Notes: generated by a model not told the origin, from the letters alone. Shown: positions 23,003-36,500, numbered from the stretch's first letter. The stretch: 64,000 bases of DNA from Drosophila miranda (GCF_003369915.1 NW_022881603.1:8725249-8789248), one strand, 5' to 3'. Translations and numbers: made by a program.

Positions 23003-24562
23003 CTATAGTTTAGGGCCATTCAGTTTGTGGGCCGTCGTGTGCAGATCCCATTCGTACTGCAGCAGGGCCTCGAAAGAGGCTTCCAGGCTGAGATTGGCCT
23101 CGCTGACCAGGTTCTGCAGCTTAATCAGCTTGATGGACTTGTGGACGTCCCAGTTGATGAACTCCAGGGCGCCCAGGCAACGGTTGGGCGTGCTCTGTAA
23201 TGGATAATCGTAATTGGGATTCAAATTGCATTTTCTGGTTACCAAAGTGACCATTCGACTCACATCCTTTCCCAGGACTTTCACCATTATCCTCACTTCG
23301 TCGGAGTCCACGCCCCGCTCGCATCCTTTCGGCTTCTTGTCGGAGAACTCCAGCAGATCCTCGCAGCTGACAGAGTTCGAGTCGGCCAGCCGTGCTGCCG
23401 TGGCTGCAAAGTACTCGGCCTCGGTTTGGGGTTTGCTAGAGCCGCCAGTATCGCCAATGGAATTGCGACTCATGGCCAGATTGACGGAAGCTCTTATCTT
23501 CCTGAACAGAGCATTCCCTGCCAGCTCGTTGTCTGCACTGGAAGCGCGACGACTTGTCTCTAGGGCGACATCTGGTGACGCCTCCTGCTGCCCCTGCCCC
23601 TCCTCCGACTCGAGTGCACTGGAGCTGGTCGCCTTCCGACCGCTCTCAATGTCCAGGTTACGCAGCTCGTCGTCGTTAACATAGAGGCCGGTACGACCGG
23701 AGATCTGGGTGGCTTCGAACTCCGTATCCTTGCCCTTGTAATGCTCCTTTTGAATGGAAAAGTTATAGAAGCCATCGGTGACATCGGGCGACTGCAGGGC
23801 GCTCTCCTTGCCGGAGTCAGCCTCCAGAAGGGACTCGAACTGCAGCGATGCCGTGTCCGTCAGACCAGCTGCATCGGCCGGCAGCAGCTTGTCCAGGTTC
23901 TGGTAGGTGTGAGCCGGCTCGCTGCCCACGGCCGGCATGTTCTCGTATTCCCTTTCAGAGGGGCGCACCTGGCGCCTCAAGCTGCATGATCGGACGGCGG
24001 CCACCACCTCGATGGACGTGCCTGGCTGCGAATGCTGGTGCTGGCCCGAGGCCTGGGCACTCCTGCCTGGCTCTTCGCCTGACTCTCCAAAGTCAGCCAG
24101 CTTGCTGAGCGTCCGCTGCAGGCCGTTGGCCGGAATGATCAGGGGATACTTTCGCACGTGCCTCTTGGTGCTGGTCTTCACCTGCTTCTTGCCCTCGCGC
24201 GGCGGCAGGGGAATGGGATTCGGACTCGGATTGGCTGCCTGCGCTGTCGCCGCTGCCTCTGGGAACTTGTAGGTGCTGTGACTCATGTAGCTGGGACTCT
24301 CGCAAGCGTCCAGCGAGTTGGAGTTCTCATCGTTGTGCCTGCCCAGCGTGGCGGTGGCCAGCTCCATTTTGCGCACTCGCTGGGCTGCTCCGCGCGTGGG
24401 CAGGGTCATGGGTCGTGCGGCCTGATGCAGACTCTGCAGGTCGAACTCGTCGGTGTCCATGTGCCGCAGCAGGGTAGCCGCCGGAATGGGTCCGATGTCC
24501 AGCATTCCCTTGCGCTCGATCAGGCTGTTGTAGGCCTCCAGTCCCTCCTTGCCAATGAGCGC
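23003..24562 (-). CDS. Ack-like: ACK-family kinase, C-terminal exon with UBA-like end
   Basis: The open exon starts at a 3' splice site (pyrimidine tract, then CAG at 24563-24565) with ALIGKEGLEAYNSLIERKG and runs 520 codons to a TAG. The long middle is low in hydrophobics and has likely tyrosine-phosphorylation motifs (EYENM, YQNL, FYNF). The last 65 residues (NWDVHKSIKLIKLQNL, then YEWDLHTTAHKL) resemble the ubiquitin-associated end of ACK kinases, which links the receptor-signalling kinase to ubiquitin. The exon is intact. Its partner exon upstream is at 42617-44617, now 18 kb away because of transposon insertions. I see no convincing 5' splice site at the end of that exon, so the joining is inferred. 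The first 83 bp of this exon are duplicated at 28787-28869. Confidence 0.75.
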   Translation of the reverse strand, partial: ALIGKEGLEAYNSLIERKGMLDIGPIPAATLLRHMDTDEFDLQSLHQAARPMTLPTRGAAQRVRKMELATATLGRHNDENSNSLDACESPSYMSHSTYKFPEAAATAQAANPSPNPIPLPPREGKKQVKTSTKRHVRKYPLIIPANGLQRTLSKLADFGESGEEPGRSAQASGQHQHSQPGTSIEVVAAVRSCSLRRQVRPSEREYENMPAVGSEPAHTYQNLDKLLPADAAGLTDTASLQFESLLEADSGKESALQSPDVTDGFYNFSIQKEHYKGKDTEFEATQISGRTGLYVNDDELRNLDIESGRKATSSSALESEEGQGQQEASPDVALETSRRASSADNELAGNALFRKIRASVNLAMSRNSIGDTGGSSKPQTEAEYFAATAARLADSNSVSCEDLLEFSDKKPKGCERGVDSDEVRIMVKVLGKDVSRMVTLVTRKCNLNPNYDYPLQSTPNRCLGALEFINWDVHKSIKLIKLQNLVSEANLSLEASFEALLQYEWDLHTTAHKLNGPKL

Positions 24563-27500
24563 CTGTGTTTGCGCGGCGGGTGGGAGAATCGAATTCAATG
24601 AAAAATTATACAAAATAATTTAAATGATAAACGAAAAAGGAATGGATGGTATAGTAGAGTATAGTTAGAGCTTTAGAGGTGGTCTGGGTGTGGCTGTTCT
24701 AATCGACCCTCGGAAGTGCGACCCCCCCGCATTGAATTTCACATTTAGTTTTCGTTTATTGAATCCCTTTAAATATGCTAAACGTTTTTCTTTGTTTTTG
24801 ATTACCAATTAACTTGTTTGGTTCTTGGAATCAAAACAAACTCAAACTCTTTGTTTTCGATCGTTTTTATACCCGATACTCAAAATGAGTATTGGGGTAT
24901 ATTAGATTTGTGGTAAAAGTGGATGTGTGTAACGTCCAAAAGGAATCGTTTCCGACCCCATAAAGTATATATATTCTTGATCAGCATCAATAGCCGAGTC
25001 AATTGAGCCATGTCTGTCTGTCCGTCTGTCCGTCCGTCTGTCCGTCTGTCCGTCCCCTTCAGCGCCTAGTGCTATAAGACTATAAGAGCGAGAGCAACGA
25101 TGTTTTGGATCCAGACTTCTGTGATATTTCACTGCTACAAGAATATTTCAAAACTTTGCCCCGCCCACTTCCGCCCCCACAAAGGGCGAAAATCTGTGGC
25201 ATCCACAATTTCGACGATACGAGAAAACTAAAAACGCAGAATCGTAGAAGATGACTATATCTTCTAGTGTGCAAAATCTGAACCAGATCGTATAATTATT
25301 ATAGCCAGAATCAAGAAAACAATTTCATTTTTTCTCGCCCTGTCTCTCTCTAACACACACGTAGCATAGGCGGCTTTGCTTAGAGTAAAACATTAGCGCC
25401 TAGATCTCAGAGACTACAAAAGCTAGAGCAACCAAATTTGGTATCCACACTCCTAATATATTGGACCGAGACGAGTTTGTTTCAAAATTTCGCCACACCC
25501 CCCTCCGCCCCCGCAAAGGACGAATATCTGGGGATATTCGCAAATCTCAAAGACTATTAACGCTAGAGTAACCAAATTTAGTATCCGCACTCCTGTTAGA
25601 TCTCACTATATCTATCAGCTTGCTGAATCTGGATCAGATCGAATCTGTTTTGTAGCCAAAAGCAAGAAATCAATTTGCAGTGGCCGCGCAGCGCCCGTCG
25701 TCACGCTCAGACTGATTTTCTGTCTCTCTCGCACGCACTCTTTGTCGTGTCGTTTAATATTAGCGGCGTCTGCCGGAGGGGAGCCATACTGACTTAGTAT
25801 CGGGTATAACTGTAGAGTTTCGGTGTCCGCAGCAACTCACAACGTTCCCCCTCGTTTTAGTTAGGTTTCGTTTCGTTTTTGGACTTCGCGGTTTTGGGGT
25901 TTGGGGATTCCGGTTCTTGTATAATATGTTGAAATTTGAAGTGTAACCATAATATGATCTGTCTGGCAACGCTAATTAACATAATGTACATGAACAGCGA
26001 GAGCCTCTGTTATCTCTCGTCTCTCCTATTCGTATGTAAGTACATATGTACACATGTCATCTCTTCAGTTCTGAATAAACCACTTATGAGCACAGACGCG
26101 TCGTTCTCTATTTAATACATGACAAAAGGCGCAATTCACAATAGGTTATGGGCCCAGATCACCGAAAGATCGGGCGTGTATTAAAAACAATTAAAAAACC
26201 GTGGTAGAACTGGAAGTTAATATTTTGTTTGATGCAATTGCAAATATATCGTGCACCAGTTAGAAAGTTGCGTGTAGCAATTAAAACAAAATGAGTGTGT
26301 CTCTGCAAATTGAAAAATTGGGGGAAGACAATTACGATGTGTGGTCAATGTCCATGCGTAGTGTATTGATCATAACGGATTTGTGGACATATGTAAGTGG
26401 TAAAACCGAAAGGCCACAGGAGGAAGCAGCAGGAACACAGGAACACTTGGCACAGTGGGACAAGGCTGATCAAAAGGCGTTGGCATGTATTATATTAAAT
26501 GTAAAAGCAACGCAGTTGATGCACATAAAGTCGTGCACAACGTCGAAGCAGGCGTGGCAAAAATTACGCGATGTACATGTGTCAGTGGGACCAGTGCGAA
26601 AGGTACAGTTATACCAAAAACTTTTGCGGCAAAATATGCAAAACGGTGATAACGTGGTACAATATGCAAATTCTTTCGTGGAAATTACTGAAAAGTTAGC
26701 CGAGCTAAATATCGACATTCAAGACGAGCTAAAAGTAATAATGTTGTTGTCGAGCTTGCCCAGCGGTTGGGAAAATTTCGTCGTGGCGATAGAAACACGC
26801 GACAGTCTGCCGCCGTTCGAAACGGTAAAAGTAAAAATACTTGAAGAAGGAGCACGTAAAGACGAAAGAGACGATCGTGAGCTTGCTGTACAGGCAGTGC
26901 ACGCACACACACAGACTCAAAGAAACGGTGCGCGTTCGAAGAATTACGGCGCCAGTCGAAAAGACAGCAAACGAGACGGCCAGAAATCCAACGAGCATCG
27001 CGAGTTTCGAGGAAAATGCTACAAATGTAAACAAAGCGGGCACCGCGCATCCGAGTGCAAAAGCAACAAAGATAATACGAAAGAGTGCGTAAGGGATGAA
27101 AAATCAAACTGTTTAATGCACAGCTGCGTTGTTAAGCAGCGAAAAAATTCTTGGTGTATCGACAGTGGGGCAACATCGCATATGTGTTGTAATAAAAATT
27201 TGTTTGAAACCTTTAATAAGAAAAACACAACCATTATGTTGGCTGCAGAAAAGTATATTGAGTCCCTAGGTATTGGAGCTGTAAAAATTAAATCAAATGA
27301 AACAAATATAGAATTGCGAAACGTGTTGTATGTGCCGGATTTAAAAATGAATTTTTTGTCGGTGAGCAAAGCAGCCGAGTTCGGGAATGTCACTACATTC
27401 GGAAATTCAGAAGCTTTAGTGCGAAATAAACATGGACATATAATGTTGCGAGCGGTACAAGAAAACAATTTATACGTGTATGGAGTGGAAAAAACCACTG

Positions 27501-30500
27501 ATGCAGTGCATTTGATATCCGATATATCTCTTGCAAAAAAATGGCATAGCCGCTACGGGCATTTAAATTTTCAAAATTTAAAGAATCTTTGTGAGAAAGA
27601 ACGTGTAATCGGGATGAAAATTAAAAACGTATCCGTAAACACAAATTGCGACACATGCAATAAGGCTAAAATATGTGCATTGCCGTTCCCACAAAAGGCA
27701 GAACGTGTTACGAAAAGTGTTCTCGAATTGATCCATACCGACGTATGCGGACCTATGAATGTTAAATCTCTGGCTGGAAACCGTTATTTTGTTACATTTA
27801 TAGACGATTACTCGCGAAAAATTCACGTATATTTTATGCGCGCCAAAAATGAAGTTTTTGAGAAATTTAAAATGTATAAAAGTTATGTTGAGTGCCAAAC
27901 CGAAAAAACAATCAAAGCCTTGCGAAGCGATAACGGTACTGAGTACATAAACAATGAATTTACAAATTTTTTAAATGCGTGCGGAATAAAAAGAGCACTA
28001 ACGGTGCCTTACACACCTCAGCAAAACGGCGTTGCTGAGCGCGCAAATCGTACAATCGTTGAAATGGCTAGGAGTATGTTAATTCATGCAAATTTAAAAG
28101 AATTTTTGTGGGCTGAAGCCGTTCAAACTGCAGTATATTTGAGAAATAGATGTCCGACCAGAGCGTTAAATGGATGCACCCCCTTCGAGGCTTGGAACAA
28201 GCGCAAGCCGTCGGTAAACCATCTGAAAATATTTGGTTCACGCGCATTTGCACTGGAAAAAACCAAAAAAGGCAAATTCGTTGCAAAAGGAAAGGAGTAC
28301 ATTTTTGTTGGCTACTCTTTTGCAGCAAAAGCAAATCGTTTATATGACCAAGAAAAGCGAATGATAGTGGAACGCCGAGACGTCAAAATTGTGGAGGGTG
28401 AGTTCGTCAAGGAAGTAAATGATATTTACGAAAATAGAGATCAGACTGAGGATCTTGCAAAAATCATCATACGCTTTGAGTCAAACGAAGAACCTGTGCA
28501 GGTACAAACTGTTGTTGAGCCCGAAGACGAAACGATTAGCAACATTGACAACAGCGATGATGATGAGGAGGAGTACTTCGTAAGTGCAAGCACTCCAGAA
28601 CAGAGCCGCAGCTCAGATGAAGAAGACATCCCACAAATACGTGGCCCAGGAAGGCCAAAAATCATTCGTACTGGTCAACCTGGCAGACCAAAGAAGCAGT
28701 ACAATGTCCTCAACAATCTTAGCTGCTCCGATGACATTGAGACTCCACAGACCGTTGCAGAGGCGTTGCAAAGCCACGATGCAGAAGCCGGAATGGGTCC
28801 GATGTCCAGCATTCCCTTGCGCTCGATCAGGCTGTTGTAGGCCTCCAGTCCCTCCTTGCCAATGAGCGCCTGTGTTTGCGCGGCGGGTGGGAGAATCGAA
28901 TTCAATGAAAAATTATACAAAATAATTTAAATGATAAACGAAAAAGGAATGGATGGTATAGTAGAGTATAGTTAGAGCTTTAGAGGTGGTCTGGGTGTGG
29001 CTGTTCTAATCGACCCTCGGAAGTGCGACCCCCCCGCATTGAATTTCACATTTAGTTTTCGTTTATTGAATCCCTTTAAATATGCTAAACGTTTTTCTTT
29101 GTTTTTGATTACCAATTAACTTGTTTGGTTTTTGGAATCAAAACAAACTCAAACTCTTTGTTTTCGATCGTTTTTATACCCGATACTCAAAATGAGTATT
29201 GGGGTATATTAGATTTGTGGTAAAAGTGGAAGTGTGTAACGTCCAAAAGGAATCGTTTCCGACCCCATAAAGTATATATATTCTTGATCAGCATCAATAG
29301 CCGAGTCAATTGAGCCATGTCTGTCTGTCCGTCTGTCCGTCTGTCCGTCCCCTTCAGCGCCTAGTGCTATAAGACTATAAGAGCGAGAGCAACGATGTTT
29401 TGGATCCAGACTTCTGTGATATTTCACTGCTACAAGAATATTTCAAAACTTTGCCCCGCCCACTTCCGCCCCCACAAAGGGCGAAAATCTGTGGCATCCA
29501 CAATATAGAAAATTCGAGAAAACTAAAAACGCAGAATCGTAGAAGATGACTATATCTTCTAGAGTGCAAAATCTGAACCAGATCGTATAATTATTATAGC
29601 CAGAATCAAGAAAACAATTTCATTTTTTCTCGCCCTGTCTCTCTCTAACACACACGTAGCATAGGCGGCTTTGCTTAGAGTAAAACATTAGCGCCTAGAT
29701 CTCAGAGACTACAAAAGCTAGAGAAACTAAATTTGGTATCCACACTCCTAATATATTGGACCGAGACGAGTTTGTTTCAAAATTTCGCCACACCCCCTTT
29801 CGCCCCCGCAAAAGACGAATATCTGGGGATATTCGCAAATCTCAAAGACTATTAACGCTAGAGTAACCAAATTTAGTATCCGCACTCCTGTTAGATCTCA
29901 CTATAAAACGTATATCTCAAAATTTCGCCCCACCCCCTTCCGCCCCCACAAAGGACGAAAATCTGCTGCATCCACAATATTGCACATTCGAGAAAACTAA
30001 AAACGCAGAATCATAGATAACGACCAAATCTATCAGCTTGCTGAATCTGGATCAGTGCTGGAACGGTGCGCGTTCGAAGAATTACGGCGCCAGTCGAAAA
30101 GACAGCAAACGAGACGGCCAGAAATCCAACGAGCATCGCGAGTTTCGAGGAAAATGCTACAAATGTAAACAAAGCGGGCACCGCGCATCCGAGTGCAAAA
30201 GCAACAAAGATAATACGAAAGAGTGCGTAAGGGATGAAAAATCAAACTGTTTAATGCACAGCTGCGTTGTTAAGCAGCGAAAAAATTCTTGGTGTATCGA
30301 CAGTGGGGCAACATCGCATATGTGTTGTAATAAAAATTTGTTTGAAACCTTTAATAAGAAAAACACAACCATTATGTTGGCTGCAGAAAAGTATATTGAG
30401 TCCCTAGGTATTGGAACTGTAAAAATTAAATCAAATGAAACAAATATAGAATTGCGAAACGTGTTGTATGTGCCGGAATCATTTTTGTAGCCAAAAGCAA

Positions 30501-33500
30501 GAAATCAATTTGCAGTGGCCGCGCAGCGCCCGACGTCACGCTCAGACTGATTTTCTGTCTCTCTCGCACGCACTCTTTGTCGTGTCGTTTAATATTAGCG
30601 GCGTCTGCCGGAGGGGAGCCATACTGACTTAGTATCGGGTATAACTGTAGAGTTGCGGTGTCCGCAGCAACTCACAACGTTCCCCCTCGTTTTAGTTAGG
30701 TTTCGTTTCGTTTTTGGAGTTCGGGGTTTTGGGGTTTGGGGATTCCGGTTCTTGTATAATATGTTGAAATTTGAAGTGTAACCATAATATGATCTGTCTG
30801 GCAACGCTAATTAACATAATGTACATGAACAGCGAGAGCCTCTGTTATCTCTCGTCTCTCCTATTCGTATGTAAGTACATATGTACACATGTCATCTCTT
30901 CAGTTCTGAATAAACCACTTATGAGCACAGACGCGTCGTTCTCTATTTAATACATGACAAAAGGCGCAATTCACAATAGGTTATGGGCCCAGATCACCGA
31001 AAGATCGGGCGTGTATTAAAAACAATTAAAAAACCGTGGTAGAACTGGAAGTTAATATTTTGTTTGATGCAATTGCAAATATATCGTGCACCAGTTAGAA
31101 AGTTGCGTGTAGCAATTAAAACAAAATGAGTGTGTCTCTGCAAATTGAAAAATTGGGGGAAGACAATTACGATGTGTGGTCAATGTCCATGCGTAGTGTA
31201 TTGATCATAACGGATTTGTGGACATATGTAAGTGGTAAAACCGAAAGGCCACAGGAGGAAGCAGCAGGAACACAGGAACACTTGGCACAGTGGGACAAGG
31301 CTGATCAAAAGGCGTTGGCATGTATTATATTAAATGTAAAAGCAACGCAGTTGATGCACATAAAGTCGTGCACAACGTCGAAGCAGGCGTGGCAAAAATT
31401 ACGCGATGTACATGTGTCAGTGGGACCAGTGCGAAAGGTACAGTTATACCAAAAACTTTTGCGGCAAAATATGCAAAACGGTGATAACGTGGTACAATAT
31501 GTAAATTCTTTCGTGGAAATTACTGAAAAGTTAGCCGAGCTAAATATCGACATTCAAGACGAGCTAAAAGTAATAATGTTGTTGTCGAGCTTGCCCAGCG
31601 GTTGGGAAAATTTCGTCGTGGCGATAGAAACACGCGACAGTCTGCCGCCGTTCGAAACGGTAAAAGTAAAAATACTTGAAGAAGGAGCACGTAAAGACGA
31701 AAGAGACGATCGTGAGCTTGCTGTACAGGCAGTGTACGCACACACACAGACTCAAAGAAACGGTGCGCGTTCGAAGAATTACGGCGCCAGTCGAAAAGAC
31801 AGCAAACGAGACGGCCAGAAATCCAACGAGCATCGCGAGTTTCGAGGAAAATGCTACAAATGTAAACAAAGCGGGCACCGCGCATCCGAGTGCAAAAGCA
31901 ACAAAGATAATACGAAAGAGTGCGTAAGGGATGAAAAATCAAACTGTTTAATGCACAGCTGCGTTGTTAAGCAGCGAAAAAATTCTTGGTGTATCGACAG
32001 TGGGGCAACATCGCATATGTGTTGTAATAAAAATTTGTTTGAAACCTTTAATAAGAAAAACACAACCATTATGTTGGCTGCAGAAAAGTATATTGAGTCC
32101 CTAGGTATTGGAACTGTAAAAATTAAATCAAATGAAACAAATATAGAATTGCGAAACGTGTTGTATGTGCCGGATTTAAAAATGAATTTTTTGTCGGTGA
32201 GCAAAGCAGCCGAGTTCGGGAATGTCACTACATTCGGAAATTCAGAAGCTTTAGTGCGAAATAAACATGGACATATAATGTTGCGAGCGGTACAAGAAAA
32301 CAATTTATACGTGTATGGAGTGGAAAAAACCACTGATGCAGTGCATTTGATATCCGATATATCTCTTGCAAAAAAATGGCATAGCCGCTACGGGCATTTA
32401 AATTTTGAAAATTTAAAGAATCTTTGTGAGAAAGAACGTGTAATCGGGATGAAAATTAAAAACGTATCCGTAAACACAAATTGCGACACATGCAATAAGG
32501 CTAAAATATGTGCATTGCCGTTCCCACAAAAGGCAGAACGTGTTACGAAAAGTGTTCTCGAATTGATCCATACCGACGTATGCGGACCTATGAATGTTAA
32601 ATCTCTGGCTGGAAACCGTTATTTTGTTACATTTATAGACGATTACTCGCGAAAAATTCACGTATATTTTATGCGCGCCAAAAATGAAGTTTTTGAGAAA
32701 TTTAAAATGTATAAAAGTTATGTTGAGTGCCAAACCGAAAAAACAATCAAAGCCTTGCGAAGCGATAACGGTACTGAGTACATAAACAATGAATTTACAA
32801 ATTTTTTAAATGCGTGCGGAATAAAAAGAGCACTAACGGTGCCTTACACACCTCAGCAAAACGGCGTTGCTGAGCGCGCAAATCGTACAATCGTTGAAAT
32901 GGCTAGGAGTATGTTAATTCATTCAAATTTAAAAGAATTTTTGTGGGCTGAAGCCGTTCAAACTGCAGTATATTTGAGAAATAGATGTCCGACCAGAGCG
33001 TTAAATGGATGCACCCCCTTCGAGGCTTGGAACAAGCGCAAGCCGTCGGTAAACCATCTGAAAATATTTGGTTCACGCGCATTTGCACTGGAAAAAACCA
33101 AAAAAGGCAAATTCGTTGCAAAAGGAAAGGAGTACATTTTTGTTGGCTACTCTTTTGCAGCAAAAGCATATCGTTTATATGACCAAGAAAAGCGAATGAT
33201 AGTGGAACGCCGAGACGTCAAAATTGTGGAGGGTGAGTTCGTCAAGGAAGTAAATGATATTTACGAAAATAGAGATCAGACTGAGGATCTTGCAAAAATC
33301 ATCATACGCTTTGAGTCAAACGAAGAACCTGTGCAGGTACAAACTGTTGTTGAGCCCGAAGACGAAACGATTAGCAACATTGACAACAGCGATGATGATG
33401 AGGAGGAGTACTTCGTAAGTGCAAGCGATCCAGAACAGAGCCGCAGCTCAGATGAAGAAGACATCCCACAAATACGTGGCCCAGGAAGGCCAAAAATCAT

Positions 33501-36500
33501 TCGTACTGGTCAACCTGGCAGACCAAAGAAGCAGTACAATGTCCTCAACAATCTTAGCTGCTCCGATGACATTGAGACTCCACGGACCGTTGCAGAGGCG
33601 TTGCAAAGCCACGATGCAGAAGAATGGAAAAAATCTATGCGAAAGGAATTCGATGCACTCGTGTCAAATAATACATGGACTCCTGTCAATCTTCCGCCCG
33701 GAAAAAAGGCTATAGGTTCAAAATGGGTTTTCAGAATCAAACGCAACCAAAACGGTGACATTGAAAGGTTTAAGTCTAGACTTGTGGCACAAGGATGTGG
33801 CCAGCAGTTTGGCGTTAACTACTGGGAGACATATTCTCCAGTGATACGTTATGAGACAATCCGAATGTTATTTGCGATTGCTGCAGAAAAGCAGTTACAC
33901 ATGCATCAGGTGGATATCTCTAACGCGTAGCTCAACGGTAAACTCCAAGAAGTCGTCTATATGAGGCTTTATAGATGAGCAGAACCCCCACAAGGTACTA
34001 AAACTTCAAAAGGCTATCTATGGGCTGAAGCAGTCTGGACGTGTCTGGAATGACACATTGAACGAGGTGCTGGTTAACATGGGCTTTAAAAAAAGTCAAC
34101 ACGAGCCATGTCTATACGTCAAACAGCATCAACAAGGCTTCAGTTATATAGCAGTTTACGTCGACGACCTGATAATCATCTGTCCAAAAGAGATGGACGT
34201 CAGCGCGATCAAGCAAAATATCGCATCCGTATTTGAGATGAAAGATGGAGGTCAGGTCAACTTTTTCCTAGGCATGGAAATTCATCGAGAAGGCAAACAA
34301 GGCGCCCTCAAGTTATGCCAGAAGAGGTATATTGAAAGCGTTTTGAATACTTTCGGTATGCAGGATTGCCGTCCAGTCGCAACACCACTTGACCCAGGTT
34401 TTCACGTTGGTTGTAAAGATGAAGAATGTGTAAAGGTAAATAAGACATATTATCAATCACTAATTGGTTCGCTCATGTACTTAGCAGTTTTGAGCCGGCC
34501 CGACATTCTTCATGCTGTGAGCAAACTATCACAGCGAAACCAAGACCCTCATGTGGAGCACGAAACTGCAGCTAAGCATGTGTTGCGCTATTTACGAGGC
34601 ACAATGAATATGAGCATCATCTACCAAAAGTCTGGAGAGCCAGTAAAAGGGTTCGCCGATGCTGATTGGGCAAATGACAAGCTGGACCGAAAATCATATT
34701 CCGGATACGTTTTCTTCCTAGCTGGTAGTGCGTTTTCGTGGACATCAGCCAAGCAGAGCGTCGTCGCCATGAGCAGCACCGAAGCAGAGTATGTGGCGCT
34801 ATCAACAGCCGCTAGAGAAGCAGTATATCTACAAGGTCTGTTGCAAGAGATTGGATACTCAAATCAAGGGCCAATGGCTATCTATGGTGACAACCTCAGT
34901 GCGCATCATATTGCGAAAAATCCTATTCACCATAAACGCACAAAGCATATAGATTTAAAATATCATTTTGTTAGAGACAAAGTAGAAAGTAAAGAGATAA
35001 AACTTGAATATGTATCCACACAGAAAAACGTTGCCGATGTATTAACCAAAAGTTTATGTAAGCAAAAGCATTATAGATTTGTAAAATCGCTTGGATTAAT
35101 TGATTAATACATTGTAATCACAAAATATTATGCTTAAGCAAAAGTGTTGAAATTTGAAGTGTAACCATAATATGATCTGTCTGGCAACGCTAATTAACAT
35201 AATGTACATGAACAGCGAGAGCCTCTGTTATCTCTCGTCTCTCCTATTCGTATGTAAGTACATATGTACACATGTCATCTCTTCAGTTCTGAATAAACCA
35301 CTTATGAGCACAGACGCGTCGTTCTCTATTTAATACATGACAAAAGGCGCAATTCACAATATAATATAATACTCGAGTATATTTTTTGGTTAAAACGCTT
35401 TAAACGCATAGTTTAGAATATCATTTATGTCATATAGTATTTAAGTGTATACAGGAAACGAAGGAAAGAGAGAGACACGAAGCGGTCGTGTTTTCGTCGT
35501 GTCGTCGGGATAGAGCAGTAATCGGCTCTGAGAGAGCGATAGCAAGAGAGAGAGATCAGTCAGTTGTCAGTTCAGCCACGCATCAGACGTACACGCATAT
35601 AATTAGTCACAAACATACTTGTAAAACTTGGAGCTGTTATAATTTTAAGTCCAACATACTTATCAAATAAATGTTACTCGTTGCCATCAAGCAACTTAAA
35701 CTACTACAAATTGGGGGCTCGTCCGGGATAAGCCCAAGACAACAACATTTGCAAGTGAGATTTGTGCGTGTATTTGGAAATTTTTGCGAACACGAGACTG
35801 GTGACACAAGAGATCGGTCGCGGTGCGAAATTGAATTGCAGTCTGGCCTATAAGTGCGAGAGAGACACTTGTCGCAGAAGGCGCATTAGTGTGAGCAGAC
35901 ATTCAAGAGAGCTGGAGCGACAAAACTACGGCAGACGGCAGCAAACACAGCAAGAATCAAAACCTTCGTTGTTGTTGTTGTGCATTGCGTCTGAGAGGCT
36001 AGAGCTACAAGGAGACAAGCGGCACAGAGACGACAATCTGAGCGCGTTCGTTCCAAAGAGAGCAGAAGCGACAAAACGACGGCAGACGGCAGCAAACACA
36101 GCAAGAATCAAAACCTTCGTTGTTGTTGTTGTGCATTGCGTCTGAGAGGCTAGAGCTACAAGGAGACAAGCGACACAGAGACGACAATCTGATTGCGTTC
36201 GTTCCAAAGAGAGCAGAAGCGACAAAACGACGGCAGACGGCAGCAAACACAGCAAGAATCAAAACCTTCGTTGTTGTTGTTGTGCATTGCGTCTGAGAGG
36301 CTAGAGCTACAAGGAGACAAGCGACACAGAGACGACAATCTGATTGCGTTCGTTCCAAAGGAAGCAGAAGCGACAAAACGACGGCAGCAAACAGCAAGAA
36401 TCAAAGAACATTGATTGTTGTTGTGTTGCACTGCGTCGGACGGAGACTACAACTACAAGAAGAGACAAGCAGCAAGGAGACGACCATTTTGTAACAGCAG

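Larger units (their letters stand above)
25927..28786 (+). mobile_element. Copia retrotransposon, truncated copy A
   Basis: This is a Ty1/copia element with a 217-bp 5' LTR (25927-26143), a primer site GGTTATGGGCCCAG directly after it and an open gag-pol frame from 26291. It is cut at 28786 where the duplicated Ack-like exon begins, so reverse transcriptase, RNase H and the 3' LTR are absent. The flank TAATA (25922-25926) is the left target duplication copied with the unit. It is nearly identical to copy B. Confidence 0.93.
24480..33621. repeat. Tandem segmental duplication (units 24480-28786 and 28787-33621)
   Basis: Unit 1 runs from base 24480, inside the Ack-like terminal exon, through intron, Helitron and 5' copia sequence to 28786. 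Unit 2 repeats the same order from 28787 to 33621, after which copia continues. The break joins copia (GATGCAGAA) to the exon (GCCGGAATGGG) with one base of microhomology. Unit 2 is 528 bp longer, because it retains a Helitron segment deleted from unit 1 and has gained a copia-derived insert. Both units carry the same TAATA flank before copia, so the duplication came after the copia insertion. Confidence 0.93.
30762..35361 (+). mobile_element. Copia retrotransposon, full-length copy B
   Basis: This is a 4.6-kb copia with 217-bp LTRs at 30762-30978 and 35145-35361 that I read as identical. It is flanked by the 5-bp duplication TAATA (30757-30761 and 35362-35366). Identical LTRs mean recent insertion. 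The gag-pol frame has one nonsense codon and one frameshift in reverse transcriptase, so it is non-autonomous. It lies in the Ack-like intron, antisense to that gene. Confidence 0.95.

Noticed and set aside
30038..30490. A separate copia gag gene of 150 codons
   Set aside because: It is the filler fragment inside the Helitron; both ends are Helitron sequence and there is no LTR.
35712..35729. tRNA-Pro gene
   Set aside because: Only the 18 nt complementary to the tRNA 3' end are present, next to an LTR; it is a primer site.
35886..36431. Several overlapping minus-strand frames rich in Leu, Cys and Ser
   Set aside because: They are by-products of the 151-bp leader repeats of gypsy 1.
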